Below the pieces are notes generated by a model. The model did not search any database. It saw nothing but the letters and a program-made list of their open reading frames with translations, and was not told the DNA's origin. From positions 65,802,935-65,866,934 of the forward strand of contig CM043950.1 in NCBI GenBank assembly GCA_014529385.2: a DNA stretch of 64,000 nt, in the 5' to 3' direction. Of the stretch, positions 35,437 through 47,497 are shown piece by piece. This stretch comes from Adiantum capillus-veneris. Taxonomy: Eukaryota; Streptophyta; Polypodiopsida; Polypodiales; Pteridaceae. The position numbers and the translations under genes are program-made. The stretch's first letter is position 1; every line of letters starts with the position of its first letter.

Positions 35437-36317
35437 TCTTGGGTAGTTAATCTTGGGTAGTTCAGCCAGGTTGGCCGCTTCTTTATTATTGCCTCATGTG
35501 CTGCCCTAATGTGACACAGGCCTTAGGCTAGCCAATAGAAAAGAGAGTCCATTGTGTTGCCGGTACCTTAGCCAATTCACATAAGGTGATGGAGGAAGCA
35601 ACATCAACAAAGTTGTCACGTGATTACAACGACAATTGATCACTTCCATCGGATGTGCAACTCTTCAAAACCTAGAGAGCTACAATCTGACAGCTTTATC
35701 GTGTGTCGTTTTTGTTTCAAGGAGGGGGAACACAAAGAGAGTAAAGTGTGGTGGTAGTTTCTTCAACAAATTGTGTGTGGATATGTAGAAATCACTATAT
35801 TTTTTCTCATTGTCATCGTCTCATCTGAAGCAAGGCATATTAACTAGACTCTTGGAACTCTTGGGAGAAATTATGGGCCAAGGGACTAAGCTTTTTGAAT
35901 ATGGCCACACATCTTTATGTAGGCCCTTACTTGTTTTCACCCTGTTCCCATACTCTCTCTTACCATCACCATCACGACTTTCATGTAAGAATGTAGTCTC
36001 TTTCTTATCTACTTTCATAGAGTCAGGTCTTCAAGCAAGCTCAACAGAGCGAGCTTTTTTTGTGGGCTACCCTCCCTACCGCCCCTTCCTCCTCTCGCTG
36101 CCCATGTGCTTCCTCCTCTTCCTTTTCTCCTCCTCCTCCAACATCCTTCCTCTCCTCCTCCAATAGCTACCCTCCCTTCCTCCAACATCCTCCCTTCCTC
36201 CATCTCCTCCTCCAATAGCTACCTTCCCTTCTTCAAGCTCCTCCTCTTCTCCCACTCCCTTCTTCATCTCTCTTTCCCTCTCACTCTATAACCCCTATCC
36301 CTTCCTCACTCTTTTTT

Positions 36318-36319
<2 letters not shown>
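35437..36319. other. No gene identified; CT-rich low-complexity DNA from ~36060
   Basis: Frames here follow CTCCTC repeats. No protein similarity was seen on either strand. Confidence 0.6.

Positions 36320-36407
<88 letters not shown>
36320..36407. repeat. (CT)n microsatellite
   Basis: Uninterrupted CT dinucleotide run of about 88 bp. Confidence 0.97.
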
Positions 36408-36409
<2 letters not shown>

Positions 36410-37399
36410 GCCAAGGGCGAGTATTAATCGAGCTTGGGGGTTGGCTAGATCAGGGGCAGAAGGCTGGGAGGTGAGACAGGTTATAGACTCCCTAGTCTCA
36501 TAGTGGTATCATACCTAATTCAATCAAGGTGTGATCCTATTTTTAGAAAAGGTTGCATGTAAAGTCGTGGAGAAGAAGGAGTTTTGTCTTGGTTGAGGAG
36601 GATGCAAGACAAGAGTGATCACTTGGAGAGGAGGGTGGAGTGGATCTAAACTACACCAAATCGAGCAAACTCACTGGAGCAACGTTCGCTTCATTGTCTC
36701 GTCCAATCGACCTTTGTCCTGTACGCAATGATGTTTTCTCTCTCTTTGCTGGCTACTTTGGTCTCACTGCCATAGCTCTTTGGAGGTTCGTTTTCTCACT
36801 TGGAACCCAAGGACAAGGAGAGCCACCCTTTTTACAAAAAAAACCCTACGGAAGGGTGCCCACCTTAGTAACCCCTTCCCCATAGCCTTTGGAGCAAAGG
36901 AGGTTTGGTACCAAGCTTACAAGCAAGGTGAGTTGAGCAAGACGAGTCGGGTTTTGACATCGATAATGACAACAAAAACTTGTATCATAGCAAATTGATA
37001 ATCTTGTCTTCCTCTCTTTTTCAACAAAGTCGAGGGATAAGTAAATCAAAGTTAGCGATTCATAGCGAGGCCTTTTCTTCATCGGATTTGACACAGCCTT
37101 TTTTGACAGGGTTTCAAGTTTATTTGCAAGTTTTTTGACTGGACGGTGATTTTTGGCATTTCAAGTCAACATCGGGAATTAATTACGAATTGAGGGTTTC
37201 GATTTAACAAGTTTTTTGATTGTATGGTGACTTTCATTGTTCAAGGTCGACATCGGAAATTACCGACAAATTTCAAAACTTGCATTGAAGACTCCAATAT
37301 CTATGTTCCTGCCTAGATCTTGCTTTGAGTAACTCTACTTCCCTCTCAAAACTTTGTATTTCCCTTTTCATATTTGTGTTGTGTGTTCTAGTGCACACC
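36408..37399. other. No gene identified
   Basis: A few short frames (such as TWNPRTRRATLF) are not recognisable. AGTGGTATCATACC near 36508 weakly resembles a Met-tRNA primer site, but no LTR borders it. Confidence 0.45.
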
Positions 37400-38560
37400 A
37401 TGACACTCCCTCAAAGGCCTCGCACTTCCATTGATGCTGTTAGCATTTTTAACAGTTATACTACAGATGATCATGCATGGATACCATCTAGAATAACTAT
37501 CGAAAGTTGGGTATTATTGCACACGAGGAGAAGGCAATGCAATGATTTTGTGAAGGCTTTCAAGGGACAAGTTAAAGAGTTTTAAGTGTGTGCACAAAGC
37601 AAGCGGGTGAAACAGGTCCTAAGACAACATGCTTTCCAACATGAAAACTTAAGGTTGCAAACATCTCCTCCTAGTTTTCCACGGCGTCGACCCAACTGTA
37701 AGTTATTGTTAGCATATATCTCATTTAGTGCATTATTATTTTGGTAGGTTTATACATGATATCATGTTGGTATGTTGCAGATATTAATCCATCTAACAAG
37801 ATGACTGTCAACTAGTTGAGAGAATAGTCCGGATTTTTTATGATTTCCATACATTTATCGGTGAGAAAATGTACCAAGGGAGATTGCACAAGGAGCTTGC
37901 AGATAATGGAATATTCTTTTATGATATGTCATATTTAAGACCAAAAATGTCATCTAGCTAGGATCGTGTAACTATTTTGCCAGTTCCATCCTTTGACGTC
38001 AAGGATTGGTCTGTGCCAACGGCCCAAACTAGTGAAAGCCTCAAGAATAAGGATGTTTCAGGATATACAAAAATCTCTTAAGTATTCTATTGTTACAAAG
38101 ATTGTTAGGCTCACCCTATTTATGTATGTTGAAGTGTTTCTAGATTTTTTCTTCGATTAGCAAATAAGAATTACCACAACAATGTTCATTTGCAAATATG
38201 AGAGTTGTTTTGACTTTTTAGATCATAATTGGACTAGGAAACAATCATAGGACATAGTTAGTCATTTGCAAAAGAAATCCATAATTTGCAAGTACATTAT
38301 AAGATATCACAAGTTCATAGTATCAGCTTACTATTTTAGATAGCATCTTCTTAGTGGCCAACTTATCCCACTCAACTAAGATATAGAGTATAAATCTGAG
38401 AGAACAAACCTTTAGGAATGGAGATCTACTTTCAAGAGAGCCTGCTTACTGTGATGGAGACAATGTCAAGTATATCTCTTGCGTACCTTAGGGTAGAGCT
38501 TACATATGAAGACCTTTCACTTCTGCCAAAAGTGTATGCATTCAGTCTCAACAATAGAGA
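37400..38560 (+). pseudogene. Unidentified decayed gene
   Basis: 37402 reads MTLPQRPRTSIDAVSIFNSY... to a stop at 37585. The frame continues as VCAQSKRVKQVLRQHAF and SFPRRRPNC to a donor ACT|GTAAGTT near 37699. After an acceptor TATGTTGCAG (37781) a second block reads RIFYDFHTFIGEKMYQG, HKELADNGIFFYDMSYLRPK and VPSFDVKDWSVPTAQ. Stops and frame changes follow. The coherent text argues for a former gene, but I cannot assign a family. Confidence 0.4.
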
Positions 38561-39005
38561 GGTACTTACTAAATGGAGAAATTTCATTTACATTTAATGG
38601 CTTAAGATATGAATACTAACGGGTTTTTTTTTTCATATTTCAAGAATGGAAGGAGAAAACAACATTGTAAAAGGAGTCCCTCTCAAGTGCACTTTATTTG
38701 ATTACTTCTTGAGGAAACTATATCATATACCCAATGTATATACAAATTGATCTATAATGCCATGCCATCCAATATGTACACTCAAAAATGATGAATACAT
38801 GACATTTGTGCTGCTCAAAATTCTCATTGGTTAAAAAATGTACGCTTTGTATTGTTTAAAAAATTTACACTTTGTATTATTTCTTTCAAAATGTATACAA
38901 GAGTGGGGATGGTTGCTACATCCTTTCCTTGATAATGTTCCCCATGTTGCTGCCACTACTCCCCTACCCACTCCCCCGGTTGTTGCCCCTTCTCCCACAA
39001 GACTC

Positions 39006-40811
39006 TGGTGCAACTAAAGTTGGTCAGTGCTACAAAGAGTGTAATGCACAGTTGTGTGGCCTCTCAAGGGCATGACTAAGTAGTTGAGTAGCTATGGAGA
39101 TCAAGGGCCATAATGATTCACTATGGTGTCTATCAGAGGTGGATGGTTGAACTGTGAAAAGTGTAGAAATGGGAGTGACAAAGGTATCCCTTGGTGTGGT
39201 GTACAGGCTGGTCGAGACGGCTCCTCAAACAAAGCTACGGTGTGAAAGTTATGTCTGTTTAAAGATGGAATACTTTGCAGATGCTTACAGACACGGCAAG
39301 TGGGGATAGGTGGTCAAAGATGGTGCAAGCATATAGGGATCATGCTGGTCTTTTTGGATCATCGATCGAAGTTCAAACAACCAAGATACGGTCAGTTGAA
39401 GTTTTGTTAGGGGCCAATTATGTGCTAGATGGGTCATCTTGGTAGGCATGCCATCTGGGGTTTTTGCAGCCTCGCTAGGGTTTGTATGAAAGCTATGTTG
39501 TATATGAAGTCCATAGGAATCAACAATAGGTCAATTGGAGTTCAAATCATCAAGATATCAAAGGTTCAAGTCGGTAGGGTGATTTCAACCAATTTTTTCC
39601 AATTTTGGCGGTCTTGGTTTGCAGGCCCGATAAGTTCCAAGTGCATCAAGGTTTGTACGGTTTGAAGTTGATAAAGTGAGCTTCCAACTGGGCACTGCAG
39701 CATTGGATCCTCGTGCAAGAATTGACAAAGCACTGACTTTGGCAAAAAAACAAATTTTTGATGGTTTTGGGGACCTTGGAAGGCCATGCCAAGCAGTACT
39801 GCCACATGGCAGAACTTCATCCCACATGTGGGGCCCGACAATAAAGCATGGTGTATATGTAATAGACCGTAAGGCATATAAAGGTGTCAAGTGGGAAGCA
39901 TGAGCTCCTTGAGTTCGTGAGCTATGGCCTTACCCGTGGTGGCCCTACTGTGGGCAGCCTCCACAATGGTTTTGGGCAAGAATGGCAAGTGATGCCACAA
40001 CGTCGCTTGTGGAGAAGGCGATGATGTGGCACCCCATGGGGGGATGGTTCACGTGCCCAGTTGGGATTAATGATTTCTTGAGGGCAAATGAGCGCTCCTG
40101 TTGAGCAACAACGACACCTTCACTGCTCTAGGAAGGAGGGGCTTCACACGGGATGTGGCGTGAAAGTAGTGCCAAAAATATAAGGTGGAGATTCACATGC
40201 AAAGCAAGCCAAAAAAAGAAAAAGTAAAAAAAATAGCAAGGGACTCTACACGCCCTATAAGGAGAATATTTTTTTCAATTTGGGGGTTTGCTTCAAGGAG
40301 GAAGGGGCTTTTTCACAGAGCTCTCAACAAGGAGAGCTCCACAGGGAAGAAGCCAACAAAGGGCTGTTCGAGAAGGTTTTTACTTATTGATGTGAAAGCC
40401 AATGGAGCCTAGTTGATATGAAGCGTACGCTGATTGTACATGGTGTTTCTTGTTGAGGAAGAAGCTAATCATTGCCAAATTTTGTGTCGTCCTTCCCCCT
40501 TCCCCCTCTTCTTCTTTGCTCTCTGGTGTTGGTGTGTGAGGTGTGTGTGCCCCCCAGGCCGTATGTGTGTGTGAGAGAGAAAGAGAGAGAGGTGTCGTGT
40601 TGTGGAAGTGCTAGAAGCGGGCAAAATTTGTATGATATGTTCTCTATTGATTGTGTGGAGCGTGGGTGTTGGTATGTGCATAAGCAATGGTTTTCTTGCA
40701 AAATCATGGTGTTTGGATGGGTGATTTCTAGTGGATGGGGGTGTTGTGAGTATCCTAGGCTTTAAAGGCATCTATATGTGTTTTTGGGTGTGTTCCCATT
40801 CCCCCTCTCCA
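39006..40811 (+). repeat. Element C left LTR
   Basis: It aligns collinearly with 42668-44574. Shared blocks include GACGGCTCCT, TGGGTCATCTTGGTAGGCATGC, TGGCACCCCATGGG and the GTGTGTTCCYATTCCCCCTCTCCA end. Internal ORFs are noncoding shadows. Confidence 0.88.
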
Positions 40812-40815
40812 TCAT

Positions 40816-42667
40816 CTGGTGCCCCCATTGAGGAGTATCTGATTGATCCTATTTAAAGGTGAAGTGTGCTTTTGGAGCTATTGGAGGTGCACTTTTGGAA
40901 GAGCAAGTGCTATTTAAGATGGTATGGTTGGGCTTTCTTATTTTCACTAGGGTTGAAGATGCAAAAACCTAGTTGCAAAATTAGGGTCTATTTGTGCTAG
41001 AGACCATGTTGTCGAGAGATAAAGACACGGTTCATGTTTTTCCGCTCCTGCTTTGTGGTAAAGCCAAAAGATGGTATGATGTATTACGTAATGAAGAAAA
41101 GCTGGATTGGATGACTTTGGAAGCGGCCTTTTGATGCAGATATGTGCCGAATGTGTAGCTACATGAAGTAAAGAAAAAGCTAGATGGTCTGAAGCAAAAC
41201 CTAGATGGTGATTTTCAAGCATTCAAGCGGGAGTTTGAAGCCCTTTGGAGTCAGTTTATGGAGGTAATTGTTGTAGAAAATGTTTATTCTTGAAGTGGAG
41301 CAAGTTCATGGATTGACTGCATGGGGATGTTTGAAATAGGGTCGAGGCACACAGGCATGTGACTTATGGGGAAGTGGTTAATTTGGCAAGAGGCCGGACC
41401 AAAAAGATCTTGAAGAAGTGGCAAGCAAGGCAGGGTGTGTTAAATGCGATGGTGCCCAAGCTAGTCAAAGTGGTGGAAGTAAGAGCACAGCCAATGCTAG
41501 AGAATGCACTAGTGTAAGAGGAATCAAGGATTCTATGGTTGCAAAGAGATGGAGTGGTTTTTATGCTAGGTATGGTTGGTCAAGCTTCATTGATGTGTGT
41601 TAGGGATTAGAAAGCGAGGTTTGTAGAGGAGGTTGAAGTGGTGAAGGTAGAGGAAATCCCAGATCTTGAGACAAAAGAGGAAGTGGAAGCAGACAATAGC
41701 AGCTCTTTGAATGTCGATACAAATTGGAAAACCGATTCATCTCACTCAAAGTATGAGGAATTTGTTTGTTGCATGTGGATAGAGATGTGAATGATGTATT
41801 TGAGGAGCATGAAGAAGTGCAAACCAATGAATAAAAGCTAAAGGAAGGAATGTGGGCCTACAATAATGGACATGCAGGTGACGATGCTATGTGTTTCCGT
41901 GCTGATGGCTATGCTTGTGAAGGTTGCTATGGAATGTGCCACAGTAGTGTAGGAGGTACAAAGTTTTGATGAGAAAGATAGTGTAGTCTTGGCTAAGGAT
42001 GAACTGAAAGAGTAGGAAGATGAAGTTGACAAGGCAAAAGTGCTGGTTGACCTTGAAGAGCCAGTTGATGAAGATGATGTTGGAATTGAGTGTGTCACAG
42101 TTGATGAAGCAAGCATGGACCAGGAGGTAGAAGAATTGCCAATGTAGCAGGTATGTTATATGGTTCCTGAAGAAGAATCCCAGGTGGTGGACTCATCCAA
42201 GCTTTCAAAGGAGGTATGTGAGTCCTGGTTGAAAGGCATGCTTGTGAGTGAAACACTGTAATGTGCTATCCATCAGATACGTGGTTCTCTTAAGGAGATC
42301 TCCGCTTTACATGGTTGGGAGGGAGGGTCAGAAGTGCTTGTAGAGTCACATTTGTATTTGAGGTAGGGTGATACTCAAAGAGGTGCAAGAATGTTATGGG
42401 ATTTTGTGTGCGTGGATGGCTATGTACTTGAGTAAAGAACTATTGGATGGAGGAGATCAAATCGAGGTGTTTCATCTAGGAGGTCATACTATGGGGTAAC
42501 CCACTTGAGGATTGGTGGTAGGTTGATGCAGATGGATGGAAGAGCGCAAATCCAAGTGTTTCATCTAGGAGGTCATAGTATGGGGTAACCCACTTGAGGA
42601 TTGGCACAAGGCAAATAAAGGCTTTTTGTGGTTGAGAATGAATGTTCAACAAGGGGGTTGGGCAACA
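40816..42667 (+). pseudogene. gag: Element C Gag-like pseudogene with acidic tail
   Basis: Around 40995-41260 the frame reads VHVFPLLLCGKAKRWYDVL, LDWMTLEAAF and KKLDGLKQNLDGDFQAFKREFEALW, a retrotransposon Gag capsid pattern close to elements B and D. Several stops follow. The downstream part is acidic (EEVEVVKVEEIPDLETKEEV, LVDLEEPVDEDDVG) without zinc knuckle, protease or RT. A ~50 bp direct repeat around TTTCATCTAGGAGGTCATA occurs at about 42470 and 42557. Confidence 0.7.
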
Positions 42668-44574
42668 TGGTGCAGCTACAGTTGTTCAGTGCTACAAAGA
42701 GTGAAATGCAGGGTTGTGTGGGATCTCAAGGGTATATCAAAGTGGTTAAGTAGCTGTGGACATCAAGAGCAGGCAGGGAGCGGCGGATATGTATGCTTGA
42801 TGAGGTTTTCATGGCCATAATGCTTCAATATGGTGCCTATCAGAGGTGGATGGTTCAAGTGTGAAAAGTAAAAAAATGGGAGTTCCAAAGGTAACCCTGA
42901 GTGTGATCTATAGGCTAGTCTAGACGGCTCCTGAAATGGAGCTACAGTGTGAACGTTATGGCTGTTTAAAGATGGAATGCTTGCACATCCTCGACAAGCA
43001 AGGAAAGTGGGGACATGTGGTTAAAGCTGGTGCAAGTAAATATTGCTAAAATGCCCAAGTTGTGGATCATGCCGGTCTTTCTGGATTGCTAATTGGAGTT
43101 CAAACGACCAAGATACAGACAATTGAAGTTTTGCCAAGAGCCAGTTTGTGCCATATGGGTCATCTTGGTAGGCATGCCATCTGGGGTTTTTGCATCCTCG
43201 CAGGGTTTGTATGGAAGCTATGTGGTATATGAAGGCCATAGGAACTGATGACACATCAGTTGGAGTTTGGATCATCAAGATATTGAAGGTTGAAGTCGGC
43301 GTCAGTTGCCAACAGGGTGATGTCACACTTTTCCTAGTTTTGGTGGCCTCGATTTTGCAGGCCCAAAAAGGTCCAAGTGAAATGGGGTTTGTACGGTTTG
43401 AAGTTGGAAAAGAGAACTTTCAACCATGCTTTGCGGCTTGGTCACTAGAGCCTTGGGTGGGAATTGGCAAAGCATTGGATTTTGGGAGATTTTTTTTTTT
43501 TGGATGATTTTTGAAGCATTTTTAGGGGGCCTTGGAAGGCCATGCCATGTAATAGTGCCACATGGCACAAATGCATCCTACATTCGGGGGCCCAAAATAA
43601 AGCATGCATGGTGTATATGTAATAGGCTGTGAGGCCTCTAAAGGTGTCTAATGGGAAGTGTGAGCTCCTTAAGTTCTTGGGCTATGGACTTGCCCGTTGC
43701 GACATTGCTACGGGCGGCCCCAAAGATAGTTTTGGGTGAGGATGACAAACGACGTCGTCAGCGTCTCTTGCGGAGAAGGTGATGACATGGCACCCCATGG
43801 GAGGATGGTTCCCATGCCCAATTGGGGCCAATGCTATTTCGAGGGCAAATGAGCCGTGCCCTTGAGCAACGACGGCACCATCAGTGCTCTGGAAGGAGGG
43901 GACTCACACGGGTTGTGGCGTGCAAGTAGTGCCAAAAATAGAAGGTGGGGATTCACATGCAAAGCAAGCCAAAAAAAGAAAAATTCAACAAAAATAGCAA
44001 GGGACTCTACATGCCCCATAAGGGAAGTAATTGTTTTATTTGGGGGATTGTTTCAACAAGGAAGGGGTCTTTTCATGGAGCTCTCAACAAGGAGAGCTCC
44101 AGAGGGAAGAAGCCAATAGAGGGTTGCCAGAGAAGGTTCTTGCTTGTTGATGTGCGTGTCACTAGAGCCCAGCTGATGTGGAGCGTACAAAAATTAAAAA
44201 TGGTATTTTTTGTCAAGAAAGAGGTTAATCATTGCCAAATTTTATGTCATCCTTCCCCCTTTTCTTCTTTGCTCTGCTCCAAAAGTGTGTTTGGTGTTAG
44301 TGTGTGAGCAGTGTCCCCACCCCCAAGCCGTCTGTGTGAGAGAGACAGAAAGAGAGAGAGGTATTGTGTTGTGCAAGTATTGGAAGCAGGAAAAATTGGT
44401 ATGATATGCTATCTGTTGATTTTGTGGAGCATGGGTGCATTAGTATGTGCGTAAGGGGTGATTTTCTTGCTGAATCACGGTGTTTAGATGGTGAATTCTA
44501 GTGAACCGGGGTACCATGGGCTATAGAGAGGTAAATGTGTGTGTTTTTGGGTGTGTTCCTATTCCCCCTCTCCA
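42668..44574 (+). repeat. Element C right LTR
   Basis: Partner of 39006-40811, slightly longer because of indels; it contains short AG-rich and T-rich (43490-43500) runs. Confidence 0.88.
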
Positions 44575-44675
44575 ATGCTCGTCTTGGGAGCCCTTCGACG
44601 TCGTTCAAATGCATGGGCCTTTCTCCCGGCACTACCATACATAAGCACTTTCTTGAGTAAGACATTAGAAACAAA

Positions 44676-44840
44676 CACTACAAGAAAACACACAATATGT
44701 TAGTGCTAAGCAAATAGGGGACTTAGAAATTTTCCAGGATCCCTATTTGCTTGATTCTGACCCCCATTGCTGCAAAGAAATGGTTGAAAACCAACCGAAT
44801 AGGGGCCTTGTAAATTTTTACAAGGCCCCTATTTGCTTGA
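44676..44840 (+). mobile_element. CACTA (En/Spm-type) transposon terminus with subterminal palindromes
   Basis: CACTACAAGAAAA at 44676-44688 is the canonical terminal sequence of plant CACTA DNA transposons. Two subterminal palindromes follow. One is imperfect, around GCAAATAGGGG/CCCTATTTGC (44710-44750). The other is perfect, with 17 bp arms AATAGGGGCCTTGTAAA and a 2-base loop (44798-44833). The opposite end (TTTTCTTGTAGTG) was not found before element E begins at 45479, so the transposon is truncated or was split by E. Confidence 0.75.
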
Positions 44841-45169
44841 CTTTGACTCCCATTAATGCCAGTCTTTTGGTATAGGCTCTGGCTTTGGCTCTACTTTGGC
44901 TGGTTTAGGCTCTTTCTTGATTGACTCAGGATCCTGGGGGAAGTTGTACCTAGCTCAGGGACTCCCTCAGGCTTGGGAATTTCCTGTCCATCTGTCTGGA
45001 CTGAGGAGTGACTCTACCTTCTAACCCATGATTGAGTATCCTTGTTGTAAGAAACCTGTGAAGGCTCTACCTATCATGCATGAGGATGGAGAGGGGGGAG
45101 GGTAAGAATATCCATGGTTCGATTGTCTCGGATAGGTGCAGGCTAAAGAAGCCCATTGTAGCGGAATCG

Positions 45170-45440
45170 CAATCTCCAAAGGTACCAAAATCTTGAGCCA
45201 TATTTGTAAAGCGATGGGAACGAACAACCAAGATGTAGCCATCATTGAAGGACTCAATGAGGTAGTCTTTTGCAATCTCTTGCAGGTAGAGAATATTAGA
45301 GCTACACCATTGCATGGCCATTATTTAGTGCTCGCATATCTCCCTCACTACTCGTTCAAATGGAAGCAACGCAATGGCTAGCAGCATGTGTCGTTCTATC
45401 CTTCATAGCTCTTGTAGGACGCATCTGTGTCCCTTTAACC
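45170..45440 (-). pseudogene. Histone H3-fold (H3/CENH3-like) pseudogene fragment
   Basis: One minus-strand frame, broken by stops at 45392-45390 (TGA) and 45329-45327 (TAA), follows histone H3 from the alpha-N helix to alpha-3. Words in order are HRCVLQEL, LLPFERVVREICEH, CSSNILYLQEIAKDYLIESF and HRFTNMAQDF. They correspond to the H3 words HRYRPGTVALREI, LPFxRLVREI, QSSAVLALQEAAEAYLVxLF and KRVTIMPKD. It is too divergent for canonical H3, and nearer a variant such as CENH3 or a long-decayed copy. It lies ~0.5 kb inside the CACTA end, so capture by that transposon is possible. Element E truncates its upstream side. Confidence 0.72.
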
Positions 45441-45478
45441 TACTTGAGCATGAAAGGCTCACTTTTTTCTCTCCTAGG

Positions 45479-47082
45479 TGTCATAAAATCTAATATCTAA
45501 CCAACCCAAATGATTTTCTCATATTAATTGATTATTTAATGTGGGAGAATAAACGATAACAAGGGTTAGAATATAGACATGTGTTTACAGATTATCTCAA
45601 CACGGGGCCAATGATTAAGGGGCCCAAATGAGAGATGGTATGTCAAAGAGCAAGTTTAACCAATGGAGCTTAAAAACCTTAGGGTTAGCTTCATTGAAGA
45701 CCATTAAAGGTTAGTGTTAAAAAGTCCTTTGACCTTAGGTAAGCTAGGGCTAAGCTTGAGGTGGGAACCCGGCCCAATCTTGAGGTGCTTGTGGTGCTTA
45801 ATGACTAAGGTGCTTGAGGTGCTTGCCGACTAAGGTGCTTGAGGTGCTTGTTGTGCTTGCTGACTAAGATTCTTGAGGTGCTTGTCGTGCTTGTCCTAGG
45901 GAGCTTGAGGTGCTTATGGGAACACTATCCAAGCTTTATTGCTGACTAAGGTGCTTGCAGATGAGGTGTTCAAAAAGTCAAACCCAATCCCTACTCACGA
46001 GGGGACGAGCCCTAAATCTAGGGGGATGAGAGAGAACACACACACTCACACACAAGGAAAGCCCAAGCCTCAAGAGGAAGCAAGGACACATGTCAAGCCC
46101 CTACCCATGTTGCCCTCATGGTGTGCCGAAATCCTATTGATTGGCCTTTCAAGGGATCCAATGATAAATTAGATATTAAATTAATTAATTTTTCATTTAT
46201 CAAGTCCTCTCTCTCAAAGGGAAAAGGGCGACACTTGTCCCAAGACTCCCCTTGTTGCTTCTTATGCATCCTGCATGTGATTGGCGAGGCTTGCAGGGGT
46301 CCAATGAGTTTCAAGCATGAGCTACAAGGGGGGGTCGACCAAAGCAAGTAAGGGGGTTTCCTGGGGGGTACACTCTCCCACACACACTCACACACACTCT
46401 CATTGTGGGAAGTGCAAAGTGCAAGAGATCCATCTCCTTCTCCAAGCTAGTAGAGAAGTTGAGAGCCTACACCAACACTCTTGGCTACGGAATGCAAATC
46501 CAACCAAGAGCCATGCTTCAATGCTTAAGCTTGCCATCTTCTCCATCTTCATTACTATGCTATTATGTATGCTAGCAAGAAGAGGGATGATAAGTAAGGA
46601 ACTACTTCTTTCTCCTATGGAATGTTTCTTCTTCCTCTTCCCTACCCTCATTCCCTGCTAGCTCTCTCCACCTTCGAAGGTTTTTGAGGCCTTGGGACTG
46701 AGGCTTGGGATAGTTAATGCTTTTTGCAAAGTTTATGTTATGCTCGTGATGCATGAAGTTTTTCATCTTCATTGCATCACCTAGGTCGCAAGGGACACAA
46801 AGATTGTATTGTACCAAGTCTCTCTTGATGGGAGAATCTATAATACAAATGCCTACTGGAGGGGGGACCGGTTCCATATAAATCTGGTCCTCAATTGTTG
46901 TCATGTTCTCTAAATTCCTCTCTTGCAAAAGTATTGTTCATGCCATGTTAACTAAGTACTATGTTTATGTTGCTACCATCAATTAAGTTCACCCTCTATG
47001 CTCTCAAAGTAATCTCACAAAAGCGCTTTCTCTAATTTTCCTAATTCCGCTACTCTCAAAGTTATTGGCCATTTCCATTACA
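45479..47082 (+). repeat. Element E 5' LTR
   Basis: Starts TGTCATAAAATC and ends CCATTACA. It contains a tandem block (45778-45915) of about a dozen GGTGCTTG units, each roughly 8-21 bp apart. Its right half matches the fragment at 22558-23262, and its first 70 bases match 62943-63013. Confidence 0.88.
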
Positions 47083-47083
47083 T

Positions 47084-47095
47084 TGGTATCAGAGC
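47084..47095 (+). other. Element E primer-binding site (initiator Met tRNA type)
   Basis: TGGTATCAGAGC, the common plant LTR-element site complementary to initiator Met tRNA, 1 base after the LTR end. Confidence 0.9.
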
Positions 47096-47497
47096 ATTTG
47101 GTTTCTCTTTTCTTGCTTGAGAAGAGAGGTCCTTAAGTAGCCTATCAATGATTGATTTTTGTTAATTATATTAGGGCAAGTGGGATTGGGATGTATTATC
47201 GATTTTGTTGAGTCCACCATGTGGGATATGGCGCACACCTCGGGAGCTTTGGACTTAATAATGGGGTCTTTTTAGACTTTCCTACAGCTTTAATATTGTT
47301 GAGCGATAAGAAGTCCGAAAGGAGCTAGCCCTCGGCAATTCTGCAATATGAGACCCACTCCACTACTCTCTGTAATTAACCAGTTCGATCCGTGGGTGTA
47401 GATATTTAAGTGCCGATTTTCAAAGGCTAAGAGGAGTAGGAACTAAGGTTTTGAATTTCCAAAGAATACACTAAGCAATCACTCAAATTTTGTTAAC

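Larger units (their letters stand above)
39006..44574 (+). mobile_element. Element C: gag-only non-autonomous LTR retrotransposon (decayed)
   Basis: Two long direct repeats (39006-40811 and 42668-44574) start TGGTGCA and end CTCTCCA. A primer site, TGGTGCCCCCATTGAGGA, follows the left copy (40816-40833). A purine-rich stretch (CAAGGGGGTTGGGCAA) precedes the right one. The ~1.86 kb interior encodes only a damaged Gag and an acidic tail, as in element B. LTR copies differ by many substitutions, so it is older than D. No clear target duplication is seen. Confidence 0.85.

Noticed and set aside
36500-36522. Met-type primer-binding site near AGTGGTATCATACC
   Set aside because: Imperfect match and no LTR end or gag region adjacent.
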